In this document: piece by piece, positions 17,847 through 26,773 of the stretch | Layout: each line of letters begins with the position of its first letter | Position numbering within the stretch: position 1 is the stretch's first letter | Assembly (NCBI RefSeq): GCF_038002225.1 | Contig: NZ_JBBOCA010000001.1 | Coordinates: forward strand, 434,001 to 498,000 | DNA: 64,000 nt | DNA from: Paenibacillus sp. FSL R7-0204 | GTDB taxonomy: Bacteria > Bacillota > Bacilli > Paenibacillales > Paenibacillaceae | Reading direction: 5' to 3' | The notes under the pieces: model-generated | The model's database searches: none | The model's input: only the letters and a program-made list of their open reading frames with translations | What the model was told of the DNA's origin: nothing | Made by a program: the position numbers and the translations under genes

Positions 17847-17925
17847 GGTTGAAGAACCGGCCACACTTGGCACGTTGAGAGTGAATGGGGGAGATGTGGT
17901 CGAAAAACCGACCACAATGGGCGCG
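17847..17925. repeat. Two imperfect 28-bp direct repeats with hairpin potential
   Basis: Units at 17847-17874 and 17898-17925 agree at 22 of 28 positions. Each begins GGTYGAARAACCGRCCACA. Unit 2 is part of the inverted repeat TGTGGTCG-N6-CGACCACA. The rest of the 17.85-18.12 kb gap holds no ORF that I can support. Confidence 0.6.
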
Positions 17926-18124
17926 CCAGCAGGTAGGCTAAGAAAATAGGGGTACCGCTTGAAGCCCCCGTATCCTTCACGCGTCAAGCCGATGTTGTGC
18001 TTATAAATCAATTTTTAATTATCCACTTTTGAATAAAGGATAGTGATCAAAAAATGTCGAACCTTAGTTAAGATCTTGCTGAGCTGAGCAATGAAGCTAA
18101 CTGAATAAAAGGAGAACCGCATCT

Positions 18125-18946
18125 ATGAAAAACATCGTCCGCTCCCTTGAAGAACTAGTAAATCTGGCGCCCATTCTGAAAGCTGCCTTTCCTTACGATA
18201 TCTCAATTGCCATCTGCGACACTGAGAAGTTTCTCGCCTATTACCCCGGGGATTCCATTGATCTGGGGATTCGCGCCGGGCAGATTATTCACGCGGACGA
18301 ACCTCTGTATCACGCACTGAAAAATGATGAATACTCAAGGGCCAATGTTCCCAAAGAGTATTATGGATACGAATTTGTGGGTACGGTCCTTCCGGTACAT
18401 GGAGAGGATGAACGTGTCTGCGGGGCGGTCTGCATTCAGGTGCGCAGACAGACCGAGCTGCGGGAAATTGCCGACCGGATGGCACTGTCCCTGAATCAGG
18501 CTAATGCGCGGATCGTGCAGGTAGCGGGCGGGTCTAACCAGCTGGCCGGCTTCTCGCAGAAGCTGCTGGTCCAGTCTGAGACCACTGCTGCAAGTGTCCA
18601 AAAAAGCGATGAAGTGCTGGCCGTCCTGAGGAAGGTTGCCGACCAGACGCATCTGCTTGGAATTAATGCGGCCATTGAGGCCGCCCATGCCGGAGAGAAG
18701 GGCCGGGGCTTCGATATTGTCGCCAGAGAAATCCGCAAGTTCTCACAGGAGACCGAGCAATCCGCCCAGCGGATACGGGACACCCTGCGGGAGATCCAGA
18801 CAGCGATGAAGGGAATCGGCCAATCAATTGGTCAGATTGCCTCAGTGGGGCAAGAGCAGGCAGCTTCAACGCAAGAGATCTCCAGCTTCATTGAGGAGAT
18901 CCGGGCGATGTCCGAGCAGTTGAACCAGTTCGCGCAGAAGCTGTGA
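18125..18946 (+). CDS. Soluble methyl-accepting chemotaxis protein (YfmS-like)
   Basis: 273-residue chemoreceptor without transmembrane segments. Residues about 1-110 form a small sensing domain (ISIAICDTEKFLAYYPGD; similar in layout to the N-terminal domain of B. subtilis YfmS). Residues about 120-273 form the coiled-coil signalling hairpin, with the CheA/CheW-contact tip ADQTHLLGINAAIEAAHAGE conserved. Being cytoplasmic, it probably senses a metabolite or energy state and feeds the shared CheA array. AAAGGAG precedes the ATG by about 10 bases. It is monocistronic. Confidence 0.9.
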   Translation: MKNIVRSLEELVNLAPILKAAFPYDISIAICDTEKFLAYYPGDSIDLGIRAGQIIHADEPLYHALKNDEYSRANVPKEYYGYEFVGTVLPVHGEDERVCGAVCIQVRRQTELREIADRMALSLNQANARIVQVAGGSNQLAGFSQKLLVQSETTAASVQKSDEVLAVLRKVADQTHLLGINAAIEAAHAGEKGRGFDIVAREIRKFSQETEQSAQRIRDTLREIQTAMKGIGQSIGQIASVGQEQAASTQEISSFIEEIRAMSEQLNQFAQKL

Positions 18947-18983
18947 GGCAAGTGTGGGAGCTCCCTGCATAATCCAGCGAATC

Positions 18984-19352
18984 TTACAGATGTGCGATCA
19001 GTGTGGCTGCCAGCGCCAGGAAGGCAGGGAGGCCTTGCATCAGCAGGATGGATCTCTTGGAGGTGAGTCCGCCGTAGATGGCCGCAACCGCCACGCAGAT
19101 CAGGAAGAACAATTGCAGCTGGTAACCGAAGTCTGCGTTTGGATGCAGCAGGCCCCAGATTAGACCGGCTGCCAGGAAGCCGTTATATAAGCCCTGGTTG
19201 GCAGCAAGCGACTTCGTCTCCCGGGAGAAGGCAGGGGTCAATCCGAATGCCTTCTGTGCTCTCGGGGTGGTCCACAGGAACATTTCCAGTACCAGTATGT
19301 ACACATGCTCTAGTGCTACTAAGGCAACAAGAATTAAACTTACAGTCATCAT
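18984..19352 (-). CDS. DUF1304 small integral membrane protein
   Basis: 122 residues, about four transmembrane helices (LILVALVALEHVYILVLEMF at the N terminus). RAQKAFGL, ANQGLYNGFLAAGL and AIYGG are hallmarks of DUF1304, whose function is unknown. AGAGGG lies about 8 bases before the ATG. It is convergent with the chemoreceptor gene and divergent from the acetyltransferase gene. Confidence 0.88.
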   Translation of the reverse strand: MMTVSLILVALVALEHVYILVLEMFLWTTPRAQKAFGLTPAFSRETKSLAANQGLYNGFLAAGLIWGLLHPNADFGYQLQLFFLICVAVAAIYGGLTSKRSILLMQGLPAFLALAATLIAHL

Positions 19353-19507
19353 AACGAGTCCCTCTTTTCAAGTGATGTGAATCAAATTAAGTCTTTATTT
19401 AAATTGTGCAAAATATAATTTTACGAACTTAAATATACCGGACTTTTTGATATTTGTCAATTTACTACAAATCGTAAAATTGTAATGCAAAGGGGGCAAG
19501 AAGAGTG

Positions 19508-20014
19508 ATGCATATAAGAACGTTAACCCCGTCTGATGCCGAAGACTACCGGGCGCTTCGTTTGCAGTCGTTGCAGCAGCACCCGGAAGCTTTCCTTAGC
19601 TCTTATGAAGCGGAAGCGAAGTTGTCTATTGAGACTTTCCGGATTAGGCTGGACTCCTCGGATGAGCATTTCACCCTGGGTGCCTTCTTGGATGGGGAGC
19701 AGAGGCTGGCGGGAACGGCCACGTTGTTCCGGGAGAGCAGGCCCAAGATTCAGCACAAAGCCCATGTCTATGCAGTATATGTAGAACCGGGTGCCCGTAA
19801 ACATGGCGCGGGGCGTGAGCTGATGCTGGAGCTGATTGCCCAGGCGAAGGCTGCACCAGAACTTGAACTGTTGACGTTGACCGTAACCTCCAATAACGTT
19901 CCGGCTAAAAGACTCTACGAATCCCTGGGATTCGTCCGCTACGGCACAGAGCCGAAGGCGATGAAGCTTGGCAGCGAGTATCTGGACGAGGATCTGATGG
20001 TATTGATGCTGTAG
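19508..20014 (+). CDS. GNAT family N-acetyltransferase
   Basis: 168 residues. The GNAT acetyl-CoA core is visible: beta-4 strand AHVYAVYVEPGARKHGAGRELM (about 90-112, including the Q/RxxGxG/A-type loop RKHGAG) and the later NNVPAKRLYESLGFVRYGTE motif. The substrate is unknown. ATG 19508 is preferred over the adjacent GTG 19505; AAAGGGGG lies 10 bases upstream. A bidirectional hairpin follows. Confidence 0.9.
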   Translation: MHIRTLTPSDAEDYRALRLQSLQQHPEAFLSSYEAEAKLSIETFRIRLDSSDEHFTLGAFLDGEQRLAGTATLFRESRPKIQHKAHVYAVYVEPGARKHGAGRELMLELIAQAKAAPELELLTLTVTSNNVPAKRLYESLGFVRYGTEPKAMKLGSEYLDEDLMVLML

Positions 20015-20021
20015 AATACAG

Positions 20022-20057
20022 CAAAAGCCCCTCCCGCCTTTTCGGCAGAAGGGGCAG
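20022..20057. terminator. Shared terminator of two convergent genes
   Basis: GCCCCT/CGCC pairs with CGGC/AGGGGC around TTTT. On the minus strand the stem is followed by TTTTGC, so it serves the SLH-protein gene best and may serve both genes. Confidence 0.75.
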
Positions 20058-20075
20058 AGATGAAGAGACAGTTGC

Positions 20076-21107
20076 TTACTTCGCAGACTTTCCGCTCAGG
20101 ATAGCCTTCACCTGGCTGACTATTGCCGCTGCGTCAGCACTGGTGACACCGTCCTGCGGACGGAAGCTTCCGTCTTGATCCAGCTTCACGATCTTGAGGG
20201 CAAGCGCGGTCTGAATAGCTCCCGAGTTCAGGATATTGATCTTGTCATTATCCTTGATCTCCACCGGGATCAGCTTGATCATCGGCAGTTGGCCGCTGGT
20301 CTGGAGCGTGTTAATGAGCAGATTGGTGAACGATTCGCGGGTCACGCTCATATTCGGATCAATCTTGATCTGCAGGTTCGCCTCAGGTCCGACAGCGTCC
20401 TTGATGTACTGGACGGCTTCGGTGGCTGTGATGTACTCATTTACAGCATTAGGTGCCGGATGTGCCTTCAGATAAGCCAGTGCATTGCTGATGGCTACTG
20501 CCGCTTCCGCACGGGTGATCTCCTGTTTCGGATTAAGCTTGCCGCTGCCATCCAGCTTCAGGACACCGTAATTCAGCGCACGCTGCAGGGCACCGGAGTA
20601 TTCTGCCTTCACCTGATCCTGATCGGCATACTCCACCACCACTGGCTTAATCATCGGCAGACGGTTCGTATTCTCCATCGCATCAATGAGTTGGTAGGTA
20701 AAATCTTCGCGGGTCAGCTTCTCACCAGGCTTCAGATCCGCCGGCAGGTCCAAGCCGTGCACACCGGCAATAATCAGGGCCTGTGCGTACCAGGCGGAGT
20801 CATTGGCATTCTTGAAATAGTCGGTGGCATGCGGCTCCTTCACGAACCGGATCGTATCCAGATTCAGATCAAGCGCACCCACAATCATCTGCACCCCCTG
20901 GGCTGCTGTGATGCTGAGGTTCGGGCCGAACAGATCCGAACTGATGCCTTTAATCAGGCCGCTGTTCTGAAGCGCGATAATCTTGTCTTTATCCTGCACG
21001 TTATGGATATCCTTGAAGGCTGCGGCCGAGGCGAATTGTTGTCCTGTGAAGCTGAGCGCCAGAGCGGCAACTGCGGATAGTGTGATCATCTTGAATGTCT
21101 TCTTCAT
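20076..21107 (-). CDS. Secreted S-layer homology (SLH) domain protein
   Basis: 343 residues with a cleavable signal peptide (end near FASAAAF), followed by what look like repeated SLH modules and little else: FKDIHNVQDKDKIIALQNSG, YFKNANDSAWYAQALIIAGV, YADQDQVKAEYSGALQRALN, then EIKDNDKINILNSGAIQTAL. SLH modules bind pyruvylated secondary wall polymer, so the protein probably sits on the cell wall. No catalytic domain is attached. It may be a small structural wall protein. Confidence 0.88.
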   Translation of the reverse strand: MKKTFKMITLSAVAALALSFTGQQFASAAAFKDIHNVQDKDKIIALQNSGLIKGISSDLFGPNLSITAAQGVQMIVGALDLNLDTIRFVKEPHATDYFKNANDSAWYAQALIIAGVHGLDLPADLKPGEKLTREDFTYQLIDAMENTNRLPMIKPVVVEYADQDQVKAEYSGALQRALNYGVLKLDGSGKLNPKQEITRAEAAVAISNALAYLKAHPAPNAVNEYITATEAVQYIKDAVGPEANLQIKIDPNMSVTRESFTNLLINTLQTSGQLPMIKLIPVEIKDNDKINILNSGAIQTALALKIVKLDQDGSFRPQDGVTSADAAAIVSQVKAILSGKSAK

Positions 21108-21202
21108 GTCCAGTCACCTCGTAGAATAGTTTGTGGTTTATTTGTGATCATAGACGGCGGCATAGTCAAAAAGGTTCCAGCAAAAATAAAAAAACAAAAT
21201 TA

Positions 21203-21233
21203 TAAAAAAGCACTGGCCGCATCGGGCTAGTGC
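21203..21233 (-). terminator. Terminator overlapping the phosphotransferase stop codon
   Basis: On the minus strand GCACTAGCC pairs with GGCCAGTGC across a short loop, followed by TTTTTTATA. The stop codon TAG (21227-21229) lies inside the 5' arm. Confidence 0.85.
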
Positions 21234-22156
21234 CGTTTTTTCATACAAATCTCCTGCCATCTCATAAGCCATTCATACTGCTCGTCACAGAATTCTTTCG
21301 TTACAGACTGTAGCCCCTGGCAGCGGATAATGCGGGAGATAATCTGATAATGCCTTACCGCAATGAAGTCGAAAATCGCGTAGATCTCAATGTCACTCAG
21401 GGCTCGAACCTTAGAATACCCGTTATAGAAGCGTTCAAATAAACGCTGGGTAGCATCATACATGGAGTCGTGATATCGATTGAAATGAGTAGCGTCAGAC
21501 ATGTATGCCACGTCCATGCCGGGATAGTCGCCGGAGGCATCATCAAAATCCATAAAGATATACTGCCCATGGCGGTTACTAATCATGTTGCCTGTATGAA
21601 GGTCGCCGTGACAAAAGCCATGTGGAAGCTTTGACATACGGTCCCACAATTGATTTCCATATTGCTCAAGAGCAGCCATGGAGTTCGAATCACAGTCCAG
21701 TTCGCTCATAATAGAGAGATAATCATCAATATATTCTTTTTTTGTCCGCTTAATCAGTTGTTCTCCAGGGTAATTCTGCATTAGCTTATGAAGCTCGGCT
21801 GTCTGGTAACCGATAAGCTCCGCTTCGGCAAATCCATCAGGATTGTCACCCTCTACATAGTCGTAGAGCACAGCAGTAAGCCAGCCCTCCTGAGCTTCAA
21901 GAAGAATGTGATTCTTTTGTCTGACAGTTCTCAGGACCGTCACAGCCGGAAAGGAATGAGCCTGCAAGTAGTCAAGAATTCGAAGAGACTGCATGGCATC
22001 GGCTGTTTTGAAGCTGCGGTATATTTTGAGTACATAACGTTTACCCCCGCCCTCTGCAAAATAAACCGAGCCAATCATCTCCCGGTGAAGCCTGATCTGC
22101 TCAATACGTAACGGGTAGGATTGGTTAATCTCACGGATAAGATGATCATGGTTCAT
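21227..22156 (-). CDS. Aminoglycoside/choline-kinase-like phosphotransferase
   Basis: 309 residues with a protein-kinase-like APH fold: an N-terminal nucleotide-binding lobe (YFAEGGGKRYVLKIYRSF, Lys about 46), catalytic loop HGDLHTGNMIS (Asp about 186) and Mg-binding FMDFDDASGDYP. It is similar in layout to YcbJ-type and homoserine-kinase-II-like proteins. The substrate cannot be told, and a resistance role should not be assumed. It is monocistronic. Confidence 0.87.
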   Translation of the reverse strand: MNHDHLIREINQSYPLRIEQIRLHREMIGSVYFAEGGGKRYVLKIYRSFKTADAMQSLRILDYLQAHSFPAVTVLRTVRQKNHILLEAQEGWLTAVLYDYVEGDNPDGFAEAELIGYQTAELHKLMQNYPGEQLIKRTKKEYIDDYLSIMSELDCDSNSMAALEQYGNQLWDRMSKLPHGFCHGDLHTGNMISNRHGQYIFMDFDDASGDYPGMDVAYMSDATHFNRYHDSMYDATQRLFERFYNGYSKVRALSDIEIYAIFDFIAVRHYQIISRIIRCQGLQSVTKEFCDEQYEWLMRWQEICMKKRH

Positions 22157-22245
22157 CTGGCAGCGTCCCCTTTATTGAATGGCTCCAACTGCTATTCATT
22201 ATCCTAGGAGAGAAACACAGATGTATAGAGAAAGATTGATTATAA

Positions 22246-23907
22246 TTAAACCTCCGCCGCAACAATCTGATTCCGGCCCTGATGCTTGGCGGCGTACAGG
22301 GCTTTGTCGGCAGACTTGAACAGCTCGTTCAGGTAGGTGGTCGCATCCATGGCAGGGGGGATCTTGAATTCGGCGATGCTGAGCAGCCCCATGCTGATGG
22401 TGATGGACACGGGCTCATCGATATAATCGATACGGATAGTGTTATGTTCAACCTCGGATTTGAGCTGCTCCGCCAGGCGCCTTGCCTCGGCTCCATCCGT
22501 ATCCGGCAAATAGATAATGAATTCCTCTCCGCCGTAGCGGGACAGGATATCGGAGGGCCGCAGGCTGCGCTGCAGCAGCTCCACCGTGTTGCACAGGACC
22601 ACATCTCCGGCGAGATGGCCGTGCTGGTCGTTGAGTTTTTTGAAAAAATCGATGTCGATCAGTATAATAGTCGAAGGTGTCCGGGTATCGCTGACCCGCA
22701 GCGCCTCCTGCTCCAATTGCTGCATCAGATAATGCCGGTTGTAGCAGCCGGTCAGGCTGTCGGTGATCGCCAGCTTCCTCAGCTTGGCGTTCGTCTGGAA
22801 CAGCTCCTCCTGTACCTTCACCAGCGAGTCGTTGCGTTCCTTCAGGATGGCGTTCTGCTGGTTCGTCTCATCGATGAGACGCCGGATCTCGGTAACATTC
22901 TGGAAGGTGACAATCCGTCCGACCCGGCTGCCGCTCACCATAATTGGTGCTGCATGAATACTGACAACCATTTGGATACGAGGATGCAGAATTTCCAGCT
23001 CAGCCGTCTCCAGCGGATACTCATGGTATTTCTGCAGGAAGGGTTCAATCTTCATGGCAGGATCATCCGGCAAATAGCTGCTCATGTTGAACGCTGCACC
23101 CGTCACAAGCGGAATATAGGGATGCAGGGCATGATTAATCTCTACCACCTGCTCCTGGTCATCCAGCACGAGAATTCCGTATTCCATGGTATTGATAATA
23201 TCCTGATGGGCGATAGTTACGATATCGAATACTTTGTCCTGGTGGATCGTAATCACGAAGAACGTAGCCGATACCACTATACCCAGCGAAGTGAAGCCGG
23301 GAATCACCGGCAGATAGTCATCCAGAATGACATTGAGAAGCACATCGATCATAAGGAAGACGCATAGCGCTGTAATGCCTTTAAGCATGTACATAACCTG
23401 ATTCTTGATCCGCGCGGCCTGGTTAGAGGTCAGAGCCATGTATATGACATACATGGATATGAGCGCATCAATGACAAGAAAGGCCATGCTGAACCAGAAA
23501 ATAGGTCCGTAGGTCCGCTCCACGTATCCGCCGTTCACCGGACGGACGAACCATCCATAAGGATTGAGCACCACTCCAAGGGATGTCAGTACTGCAGGGA
23601 TTATCAGCGCGGACACCATTCTTTTAGTAAGGAACTGGGATTGTCCGGCGAGCAGAATCGTGAAGAAGATCCAGCCCAGGCCCAGCAGGGAAGCATCCAC
23701 GAAGGCAAGCTTCACATAAAAGAGCTGATAGAGAGGATCATCGACGGTCCTGATGGCAAACTGGCAGTAGGGCCAGATCAGCATGGAGAAATGGAACCCT
23801 AAATAGACCTTATGCAGATTGGTAATGGTGACCGTAGCCACGATATAGATGAGCAGCAGGAACAGAAGGAAACACATCATCAGGTCAATCCAAGAGGCTA
23901 AGGCCAA
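22246..23907 (-). CDS. 7TM-PAS-GGDEF diguanylate cyclase
   Basis: 553 residues. An N-terminal seven-helix membrane sensor (histidine-kinase 7TM type, about 1-225), a PAS domain (about 235-350; YGILVLDDQEQVVEINHALH), a short coiled coil, and a C-terminal GGDEF domain (about 380-550) with an active-site signature RYGGEEFIIYLPD. It should make cyclic di-GMP in response to a membrane or PAS signal. No EAL domain is attached, and I see no RxxD inhibitory site directly before the signature. The start is a TTG at 23907 with AGAAGGTG 8 bases upstream. It is divergent from the HprK-like gene. Confidence 0.9.
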   Translation of the reverse strand: MALASWIDLMMCFLLFLLLIYIVATVTITNLHKVYLGFHFSMLIWPYCQFAIRTVDDPLYQLFYVKLAFVDASLLGLGWIFFTILLAGQSQFLTKRMVSALIIPAVLTSLGVVLNPYGWFVRPVNGGYVERTYGPIFWFSMAFLVIDALISMYVIYMALTSNQAARIKNQVMYMLKGITALCVFLMIDVLLNVILDDYLPVIPGFTSLGIVVSATFFVITIHQDKVFDIVTIAHQDIINTMEYGILVLDDQEQVVEINHALHPYIPLVTGAAFNMSSYLPDDPAMKIEPFLQKYHEYPLETAELEILHPRIQMVVSIHAAPIMVSGSRVGRIVTFQNVTEIRRLIDETNQQNAILKERNDSLVKVQEELFQTNAKLRKLAITDSLTGCYNRHYLMQQLEQEALRVSDTRTPSTIILIDIDFFKKLNDQHGHLAGDVVLCNTVELLQRSLRPSDILSRYGGEEFIIYLPDTDGAEARRLAEQLKSEVEHNTIRIDYIDEPVSITISMGLLSIAEFKIPPAMDATTYLNELFKSADKALYAAKHQGRNQIVAAEV

Positions 23908-24055
23908 TATATTACACCTTCTTGATTTTAATAGTATTTATTGATTTTTATGGGTCTAAGGTCTTATATATTGTTTTTAATATATAATTAGCGTGTGCAG
24001 ATTACAAGATTTTTAGATAAATCTATCGGAAAATATTGGATCGGGAGGGGAACGC

Positions 24056-24973
24056 ATGAAGTCTATCAGCGTGCAGAGTCTTGTAGAGAAATTCCATCTG
24101 GAGGTGCTCGCCGGAGCGGGCCGGATGGACCGGAACATCACCCGTCCAAGGACGCATAGACCGGGTCTGGAGTTTGTCGGTTATTTTGATTTTTTTCCGA
24201 TGGAGAGGGTGCAGGTCCTTGGACGTAAAGAGATTAACTACTTGTTAACACTGAGTGTAGAGGAGCGGATGCTGCATATCGGCAACATCGTCAAATACCA
24301 TCCTCCGTGCTTCATCGTGACCAGCGGCCAGCAGGAGATTCCTTATCTGACGCTGTTCTGCGACCAGGAGGGCATTCCGCTGCTGCGGACGCCGGAGGTG
24401 ACCACCGAGTTCATCGCCAAGCTGGACAGCTTCCTGGTGAAGACGCTGGCGCCGGAGTTGTCGATCCACGGGGTATGCGTTAACGTGTCGGGGATCGGTA
24501 TTCTGCTGCGTGGCAAGTCAGGGATTGGTAAAAGCGAGACGGCGCATACGCTGATCCGCAGGGGCCACCGCTTCGTGGCGGATGATATTGTGGTGCTGAA
24601 AAAACTGGGTCCGGCGACGCTCCTCGGGACCCATAATGAGACCACGCGCGAATTCCTGGCGCTGCGCAGCATCGGCCTGATCAACGTCGTGCGGCAGTAC
24701 GGGCGGCGGGCGTTCCAGGATGAGACGCGGATCGTGCTCGATATTGAGCTTGCCCCCTGGCAGGAGAATTCGCTCAACAATGAGCTGGAGCTGGTGCCCC
24801 AGTTCACCGAATATCTCGGGGTGCAGATCCCTCATATCGAGGTCCAGCTTCAGCCGGGCCGTGATGTAGCGGGTCTGATTGAAGCGGCTGCGAACAACTG
24901 GTATCTCAAGCAGCTCGGATACAGCGCGGTGGAAGAATTCATGCAGCGGATTGAGGACGGGATGCAGTCTTAA
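24056..24973 (+). CDS. HPr kinase/phosphorylase paralog, stand-alone
   Basis: 305 residues, co-linear with HprK, which phosphorylates Ser46 of HPr in carbon catabolite control. The N-terminal domain (TRPRTHRPGLEFVGYFDFFP) and the catalytic domain (His138 in IHGVCVNV, P-loop GKSGIGKSE at 153-161, VADD at 174-177, QPGRDVAGLIEAAANN near the end) are present. Two conserved spots differ from canonical HprK as I know it: the P-loop usually reads GDSGVGKSE (Asp is Lys here), and the EIRGLGIINV signature reads ALRSIGLINV. The usual neighbours lgt and ppaX are absent, so this is probably a second copy with altered activity. Confidence 0.85.
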   Translation: MKSISVQSLVEKFHLEVLAGAGRMDRNITRPRTHRPGLEFVGYFDFFPMERVQVLGRKEINYLLTLSVEERMLHIGNIVKYHPPCFIVTSGQQEIPYLTLFCDQEGIPLLRTPEVTTEFIAKLDSFLVKTLAPELSIHGVCVNVSGIGILLRGKSGIGKSETAHTLIRRGHRFVADDIVVLKKLGPATLLGTHNETTREFLALRSIGLINVVRQYGRRAFQDETRIVLDIELAPWQENSLNNELELVPQFTEYLGVQIPHIEVQLQPGRDVAGLIEAAANNWYLKQLGYSAVEEFMQRIEDGMQS

Positions 24974-25046
24974 AGGACGACAGGGAATGAAGGTCCGCAC
25001 TCCTGGGCAACTTATGAGGAAAGACAGCAAGGGAGTGTGTCCTTAA

Positions 25047-25331
25047 ATGGCGAGAAGAAGCAGAAAGTATGCTGTACCCGGGTCCGCCCAGGGAATGCAG
25101 ACGTTCAAAGCGGAGGTTATGCGGCAGGAGGGATATCACGTAGATCCGAATCACCCGGACGATGTGAAATACGAGGTGGCCAAAGAACTGGGCATTCCGC
25201 TGCAGGCCGGTAATAACGGTAAGCTGACCACCGAATCGGCGGGACAAATTGGCGGCAGAATCGGAGGCTCCATGGTCCGTGAGATGGTGCGTCTGGCCCA
25301 GGAGAAGCTTGCGGGTAAGCAGAAGTCTTAG
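25047..25331 (+). CDS. Alpha/beta-type small acid-soluble spore protein
   Basis: 94 residues. The DNA-binding SASP core is seen in VKYEVAKELGIPLQ (with a position comparable to the GPR protease site) and in TTESAGQIGGRIGGSMVREM. Such proteins coat and protect spore DNA. It is longer than typical SspA/B (about 70 residues) because of an N-terminal extension of about 35 residues starting MARRSRKYAVPG, as in some clostridial and paenibacillar members. A GGGAG site precedes the ATG and a strong terminator follows. Expression is presumably in the forespore under SigG, but I did not identify that promoter. Confidence 0.88.
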   Translation: MARRSRKYAVPGSAQGMQTFKAEVMRQEGYHVDPNHPDDVKYEVAKELGIPLQAGNNGKLTTESAGQIGGRIGGSMVREMVRLAQEKLAGKQKS

Positions 25332-25362
25332 CATGCGCCCTAGTATTTTTATGCCGCAAACC

Positions 25363-25401
25363 AAGAGATCCCCTTTCTTAATCAGAAAGAGGATCTTTTT
25401 T
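25363..25401 (+). terminator. Terminator of the spore-protein gene
   Basis: AAGAGATCCCCTTTCT pairs with AGAAAGAGGATCTT across TAATC, followed by a T run. Confidence 0.88.
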
Positions 25402-25431
25402 GGCATGTGCTGACTGTAGTTAAAGCTGCAA

Positions 25432-26739
25432 TTACGGTTCAAGGTACAGGCTCCCGCTGTAATATTTATACTCTGAATAAATCTTGAATCCGGCACGGAG
25501 ATAGAGATTCAGCGCCCGGACATTCCCGGTGACAACACTTAGGCGAATAACCGGGTAGGGCTTCTGCGACAGGATACCGACGGTCTGTCTTAGTACCTTT
25601 TCGCCAGCCCCCTTGCCCTGATGGGAAGGCAGGATACAGAAATTATGAATAAAAGCCGTATCCTCATTGATATAGTTGACCCGGATCAGGCCGATTCGTT
25701 CACTCCCTGTCCAAGCGATATACGTTATCCGCTCTGGCTCATCCGTCTGCGTGAAGTACTTGCGCGTATCGTCTTCCGATTCTCCAAAGGCCTGGGAGGA
25801 GCAGGAGACCATGAATTCGAAATCCTCAGGCGCAGCGGGAAGCAAGATTAGCTCTGAAGGAAGCGGGCTGGCGGAATTCATACCGGCGTAGGACATGGCG
25901 TATTCTGACCGGTCAAAATCCCCGCCCAGGGCCTGCGCCGCCAATAGTCCTGTCGGCGAGCTGGCGGGAATTTTGTAGCTGAGCAGGTGTACGCCAAGAG
26001 GCTCAATGTCTGCTCTAGCACGTTTCACAAGGCTGCGGAACACACCTTGCCGGCGGTAATCCGGATGGACCATGGCATTGATCTGCGCATATTCACTGTC
26101 CGCAGCGAACCAGCTAAGCAGGCCAATGAGCTGATCTTCGCGGTAGCAGAGCAGGGCATGGTCGCCGTCTTCCTTGACGAGATGCTCCAGGTCTGAGCTT
26201 AATTGGATAGAATCGGCTTGGCTGCACTGCTGCTCCAACGCCTTAATGTCCGCTGCCTGCTGCTTGGAATGGTAGGTCATTGGTATAATGTTATTCAATT
26301 GGAGAAGCCGCTGGAACTCCGCAACATTCTCCAGAATGCCGTCCGGCGCAAGATCATAGGCCTGACTCTGGAAGGTGGGTAGCCAACGTACAGCGTAGGT
26401 CTGCATCCCGGCAGCCTTGCCTGCGAGAATATCCGCATTGCTGTCCCCTACGAATATGGCCTGGGATGGTTCAATGCCCAGTGTTCGCAATGCCGAATGT
26501 ATACCTTCGGGATCCGGTTTTGGCTTCGCCACATCATCGCCGGTAATCGAGATATCGAAGAAACGCTCCAGATCCAGCGCTCCGGCCGATATCTGATAAG
26601 CCCGTCTGCTTTTTCCGGTGATGACCCCAACCTTTATTCCTTGGGCCTTCAAATCTTGAAGCAACGCTATAAGGGTATCGTCATTCTGAAATTGTTCGAA
26701 ATGTCCCCCGAAATCAAACAGTACAGCTTGGATAGGCAT
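25432..26739 (-). CDS. HAD-GNAT-GNAT fusion protein with damaged HAD domain
   Basis: 435 residues. Residues about 1-125 are a HAD phosphatase of the PpaX/Gph type: motif I region (VLFDFGG), motif II VGVITGKSRR, motif III KPKPDPEG and motif IV VGDSNAD. Motif I should read DxDGT; here the second Asp is Gly, and the helical cap domain that normally follows is absent, so motif I runs straight into the Rossmann helix. Residues about 165-290 and 295-435 look like two GNAT modules (MVHPDYRRQGVF; ILPSHQGKGAGEKVLRQT). The acetyltransferase part may be active, while phosphatase activity is doubtful. Confidence 0.82.
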   Translation of the reverse strand: MPIQAVLFDFGGHFEQFQNDDTLIALLQDLKAQGIKVGVITGKSRRAYQISAGALDLERFFDISITGDDVAKPKPDPEGIHSALRTLGIEPSQAIFVGDSNADILAGKAAGMQTYAVRWLPTFQSQAYDLAPDGILENVAEFQRLLQLNNIIPMTYHSKQQAADIKALEQQCSQADSIQLSSDLEHLVKEDGDHALLCYREDQLIGLLSWFAADSEYAQINAMVHPDYRRQGVFRSLVKRARADIEPLGVHLLSYKIPASSPTGLLAAQALGGDFDRSEYAMSYAGMNSASPLPSELILLPAAPEDFEFMVSCSSQAFGESEDDTRKYFTQTDEPERITYIAWTGSERIGLIRVNYINEDTAFIHNFCILPSHQGKGAGEKVLRQTVGILSQKPYPVIRLSVVTGNVRALNLYLRAGFKIYSEYKYYSGSLYLEP

Positions 26740-26773
26740 AAGAGGGTACTTCCTTTCGAAGGAAATAGAGAAA

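Noticed and set aside
17847..17925. CRISPR array
   Set aside because: Only two imperfect units with no regular spacers and no cas genes in the window.
21227..22156. Aminoglycoside resistance gene
   Set aside because: The APH fold is shared by many metabolic kinases, and nothing in the sequence or neighbourhood points to a drug substrate.
22282..23367. 361-codon plus-strand frame inside the GGDEF gene
   Set aside because: Antisense shadow of the 7TM-PAS-GGDEF gene; no start signal.
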